This document shows, piece after piece, positions 43,627 through 46,251 of a stretch of DNA of 46,251 nucleotides. Numbering within the stretch: position 1 is the stretch's first letter; each line of letters begins with the position of its first letter. The stretch is from Comamonadaceae bacterium (GTDB lineage Bacteria > Pseudomonadota > Gammaproteobacteria > Burkholderiales > Burkholderiaceae_C), in the NCBI GenBank assembly GCA_947447975.1, contig CANFLU010000022.1, positions 1 to 46,251 on the forward strand, in the 5' to 3' direction. Below the pieces are notes generated by a model. That model was not told the origin of the DNA. It did no database searches and worked only from the letters and a program-made list of their open reading frames with translations. Position numbers and translations under genes: made by a program.

Positions 43627-45267
43627 ATGGCCCGCGTTTGCGCCAGCACCATCATTGCAGCGCCTATCGATGTGGTCTGGCGCATGCTGCGCGATTTCAA
43701 TGGACATGACCGCTGGCACCCTGCAGTGGCCAGTAGCCAGATCGAGGCGCCAGAGTCCGCCGATATGGTGGGGGCAGTGCGCCGTTTTAAATTGGCCGAT
43801 GGTGCGGAGCTGCGCGAGCAGTTGCTGGCGCTTTCCGACCGGGACCATAGCTTTCGCTATGGCTTGCTGACTTCTCCGATTCCCCTACACGGCTATGTGG
43901 CCACGGTACGCCTGAAAGCGGTGACCGACGGCAACCATACATTTTGGGAATGGCGCAGCGAATTTCATCCGCCGCCCGAACGCATTGGCGAACTGATTGC
44001 GCTGGTGCGCGATGGCATTTACCACGCGGGCTTTGAAGCGATACGGCGGCTTTTGATCGGGGCGGTAAGCACGCCCGCTAACTCCAAGGTCATGCCCGAC
44101 CATTGGAATGCGCCCACAGGGGCGCCCCCGTCCAACGCACTGCCACCGCGCACAGCGTCTGCGGTAAACACAGGCGCTGCCGCCTCCGAGGTATGGGTCG
44201 TACAACGTGCAGCCGATGACACGCAAGATGCGGCGATCGCCGGAACGGACGGGCCGCACCCAAGCGTATTGGCCGCACCGATGCGTGAAGGCCATACCCG
44301 CGCCATCGTCGTCGATGCCTATGGCCCGCCCGAGGTGATGCAACTGCGCGAGCTGCCGCTGTCGCCGCCTGGGCCAGGACAAGTACAAATCAGACATACC
44401 GCCATCGGCGTTAATTTCATTGATGTGTATTGCCGCAGCGGTTATTTCGATTTACTCAAGCCACCGGGTACGCCAGGCATGGAGGCGGCGGGCGTGGTCG
44501 AAGCGCTGGGCACTGGGGTGCTCGGTCTACAGGTCGGTGATCGGGTGGCCTACGCCTGTCCACCGGTGGGCGCGTATTGCGATCGGCGCAATATGGAGAC
44601 CGAACTATTGGTCTTGCTGTCATCGCGTGTGAGTGATGCGCAGGCCGCAGCCGGTTTGCTCAAAGGCGTGAGCGCAAGCTTTTTACTCCACGAGGTGGCG
44701 TTGCCGCGCCCCGGTAGCACGGTGCTGATCCACGCGGCGGCCGGCGGCGTGGGCCAGTTGCTGGTGCAGTGGGCCAGCCATTTAGGTGCGACGGTCATTG
44801 CCACGGCGTCCAGCGAAGACAAGCTGCGGATCGCGCAGCGTCTGGGCGCACACCACGGCATCAACTACAGCCGCGAAAATTTTGTGCAGCGGGTGCACGA
44901 CTTGACCCAGGGCAGGGGTGCCGAGACTATTTTTGATGCCGTTGGCGCGGATACCTTTGCCAGCAGCTTGCAAGCGCTGGCGGTACGCGGGCACCTGGTG
45001 AGTTTTGGCCAGGCCTCCGGACCGATTGGCGCTTGCGACATCGGTGCACTGGCATCCAAATCCGTAACGCTGACACGCCCTAACTATGGCCACTACACCG
45101 ACACGGCGGAGAAGCTTGCAGTGCACGCCAATCGCTTTTTCCAAGCGCTACAAGCAGGCATCTTGCAATTGGAAACGCCCAGTCCCTACCCCTTGGCCCA
45201 AGCGGCACAAGCGCACCGCGACCTAGAAGGCCGCCGGTCGACGGGCTCGCTGGTGCTGATTCCCTGA
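43627..45267 (+). CDS. Fusion of SRPBCC domain and quinone oxidoreductase
   Basis: A 546-residue two-domain protein. Residues 1-145 form an SRPBCC domain, 146-222 an Ala/Pro-rich linker, and 223-546 a zinc-independent medium-chain reductase like quinone oxidoreductase (NADPH). The Rossmann motif is AAAGGVG (370-376), with GVNFIDVYCRSGYF and GTPGMEAAGVVEALG earlier. An internal ATG at residue 219 could allow a separate reductase product. The fusion suggests ligand capture by the SRPBCC pocket feeding a reductase. The open frame is continuous. Confidence 0.93.
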   Translation: MARVCASTIIAAPIDVVWRMLRDFNGHDRWHPAVASSQIEAPESADMVGAVRRFKLADGAELREQLLALSDRDHSFRYGLLTSPIPLHGYVATVRLKAVTDGNHTFWEWRSEFHPPPERIGELIALVRDGIYHAGFEAIRRLLIGAVSTPANSKVMPDHWNAPTGAPPSNALPPRTASAVNTGAAASEVWVVQRAADDTQDAAIAGTDGPHPSVLAAPMREGHTRAIVVDAYGPPEVMQLRELPLSPPGPGQVQIRHTAIGVNFIDVYCRSGYFDLLKPPGTPGMEAAGVVEALGTGVLGLQVGDRVAYACPPVGAYCDRRNMETELLVLLSSRVSDAQAAAGLLKGVSASFLLHEVALPRPGSTVLIHAAAGGVGQLLVQWASHLGATVIATASSEDKLRIAQRLGAHHGINYSRENFVQRVHDLTQGRGAETIFDAVGADTFASSLQALAVRGHLVSFGQASGPIGACDIGALASKSVTLTRPNYGHYTDTAEKLAVHANRFFQALQAGILQLETPSPYPLAQAAQAHRDLEGRRSTGSLVLIP

Positions 45268-45380
45268 CGATGTCTAGTGCCTGGCGCCGCTGGCTGAAAC
45301 CCGCTTGGCGGTGATACAGTGAATGATCAACAACCCACGGAGCTTGCGCACGAACGCTTGCCCCACCGATGGAGACAACA

Positions 45381-46251
45381 ATGCAAAACAAATCGCTCCG
45401 TGCTTTGCGGGTCACACTTTTGGCCTGGCTGGCAGTCCCGCTCATCAGCTGGGCCCAAGCCTTCCCCAACCACCCTATCACCATGGTGGTGCCCTTCCCG
45501 CCTGGCGGCCTGGCCGACATCGTGGCGCGGCCTGTGGCCGAGGCCATGGGGCGCGACCTGGGGCAACCGGTGGTGATCGAAAACCGGGGAGGCGCCGGTG
45601 GCGGCATCGGCATGGGATTGGTAGCCAAGGCCAAGCCGGATGGCTATACCGTGCTGATGGCCTTGTCCTCGTATTCGGTCATCCCCGAAGCCGATACCTT
45701 GCTGGGGCGCAACCCCATGTACGCGCTGTCCGATCTGCGCCCGATTGCGCGCTACACCGCTGACCCGACCGTGCTGGCGGTGCGCGCTGATGCGCCCTGG
45801 CAAAGTGTGAAAGACTTTGTGGACGATGCACGCAAGCGGCCCGGCGCTATCAACTACGGCTCGTCCGGCAACTACGGCACCATGCATGTGCCGATGGAGA
45901 TACTGGCGCAAGTGGCTGGGATCAAGATGACGCATATCCCCTTTACCGGCGCAGGCCCTGCGGTCGTGGCTTTGCTAGGCGGGCAGATAGACGCAGTTTC
46001 CACCGGCCCGGCTACGGTCTTGCAACACGTGAAGGCGGGCAAACTGCGCGTGCTGGGGCATTGGGGCAACGGGCCCTTAGCGTCGATGCCGGATGTGCCT
46101 GCGCTCAAAGACAGTGGTTTTAACGCTGAGTATGCGCAATGGTCGGGCCTGTTTATCCCCAGCAGCACGCCTGATGCAGTAGCACAGCGCCTGCGCGCCG
46201 CAGCACGCATGGCCGCGCAAGATGCCAAGGTGCGCGATGTGATCCAAAACA
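45381..46251 (+). CDS. Bug-family (tripartite tricarboxylate) substrate-binding protein, partial
   Basis: An open frame from ATG 45381 runs off the window edge (290 residues seen, about 30 missing). A signal peptide of about 26 residues ends in SWAQA, followed by the TctC/Bug fold: NHPITMVVPFPPGGLADIVARPVA, VVIENRGGAGGGIGMGLVAKAKPDGYT, and KPGAINYGSSGNYGTMH-like and PFTGAGPAVVALLGGQIDAVS segments. GGAGA lies 6 nt before the ATG. Bug proteins bind carboxylates and amides in the periplasm and are hugely expanded in Burkholderiales. Whether it belongs to the cluster or starts another is open. Confidence 0.93.
   Translation, partial: MQNKSLRALRVTLLAWLAVPLISWAQAFPNHPITMVVPFPPGGLADIVARPVAEAMGRDLGQPVVIENRGGAGGGIGMGLVAKAKPDGYTVLMALSSYSVIPEADTLLGRNPMYALSDLRPIARYTADPTVLAVRADAPWQSVKDFVDDARKRPGAINYGSSGNYGTMHVPMEILAQVAGIKMTHIPFTGAGPAVVALLGGQIDAVSTGPATVLQHVKAGKLRVLGHWGNGPLASMPDVPALKDSGFNAEYAQWSGLFIPSSTPDAVAQRLRAAARMAAQDAKVRDVIQN

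Noticed and set aside
1..46251. CRISPR array, transposase or phage structural genes
   Set aside because: No regularly spaced repeats, no transposase-like frames and no phage head/tail genes were seen; the only mobile gene is the tyrosine recombinase.

Overview
The window reads as chromosomal DNA of a betaproteobacterium, most likely Burkholderiales/Comamonadaceae. The reasons are the housekeeping gene order (lysC, tilS, accA, an AlkA-type glycosylase and cysS on one strand; a TPR/L,D-transpeptidase pair, two cyclophilins and lpxH on the other), the high-GC codon use, and the abundance of LivHMGF-type and Bug-type solute uptake genes. The placement is inferred from sequence character and gene order, not from a database search.

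Layout. 1-5592 is a minus-strand housekeeping block: cysS > AlkA-like glycosylase > accA > tilS > lysC, followed by tRNA-Ser(GCT) and a terminator. 5767-10065 is a plus-strand cell-envelope and folding block: TPR/Cds6-like protein, YkuD L,D-transpeptidase, periplasmic and cytoplasmic cyclophilins, lpxH. A very large DUF349 protein lies on the minus strand to 12874. 13247-17749 carries a lytic transglycosylase, glyA, nrdR, ribD and ribE. A predicted outer-membrane beta-barrel and a YgiQ-type radical SAM protein lie on the minus strand to 21187. 21276-25662 is a polar amino-acid ABC transporter operon with an aspartoacylase/succinylglutamate desuccinylase-like enzyme inside it.

25798-29410 is a small, more AT-rich accessory region at a tRNA-Asn locus. 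The resident tRNA-Asn(GTT) is split in its anticodon region. Its two halves (25798-25835 and 28575-28612) are 38 nt each and add up to one 76-nt gene. Between them sit a tyrosine recombinase, a complete substitute tRNA-Asn with its own promoter-like box, and an AbrB-type antitoxin/toxin pair. A ParD-like/RelE-like toxin-antitoxin pair lies just outside. The ends carry repeated short boxes and palindromes that could be recombinase arm sites.

29768-46251 is a long catabolic/transport cluster. A divergent AraC regulator faces a plus-strand run: FAH-family enzyme, alpha/beta hydrolase, metal-dependent amidohydrolase, LivH, LivM, a periplasmic binding protein, LivG, a LivF protein fused to a Tm-1-like (UPF0261) domain, a TIM-barrel 'PEP hydrolase-family' protein, a flotillin/YqiK-like membrane protein, a stand-alone SRPBCC protein, an SRPBCC-quinone oxidoreductase fusion, and a Bug-family binding protein cut by the window edge. 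Tight spacing and overlaps suggest a single transcription unit for uptake and hydrolytic/redox breakdown of an unidentified organic substrate. This cluster and the split-tRNA element are the two most notable things in the window.
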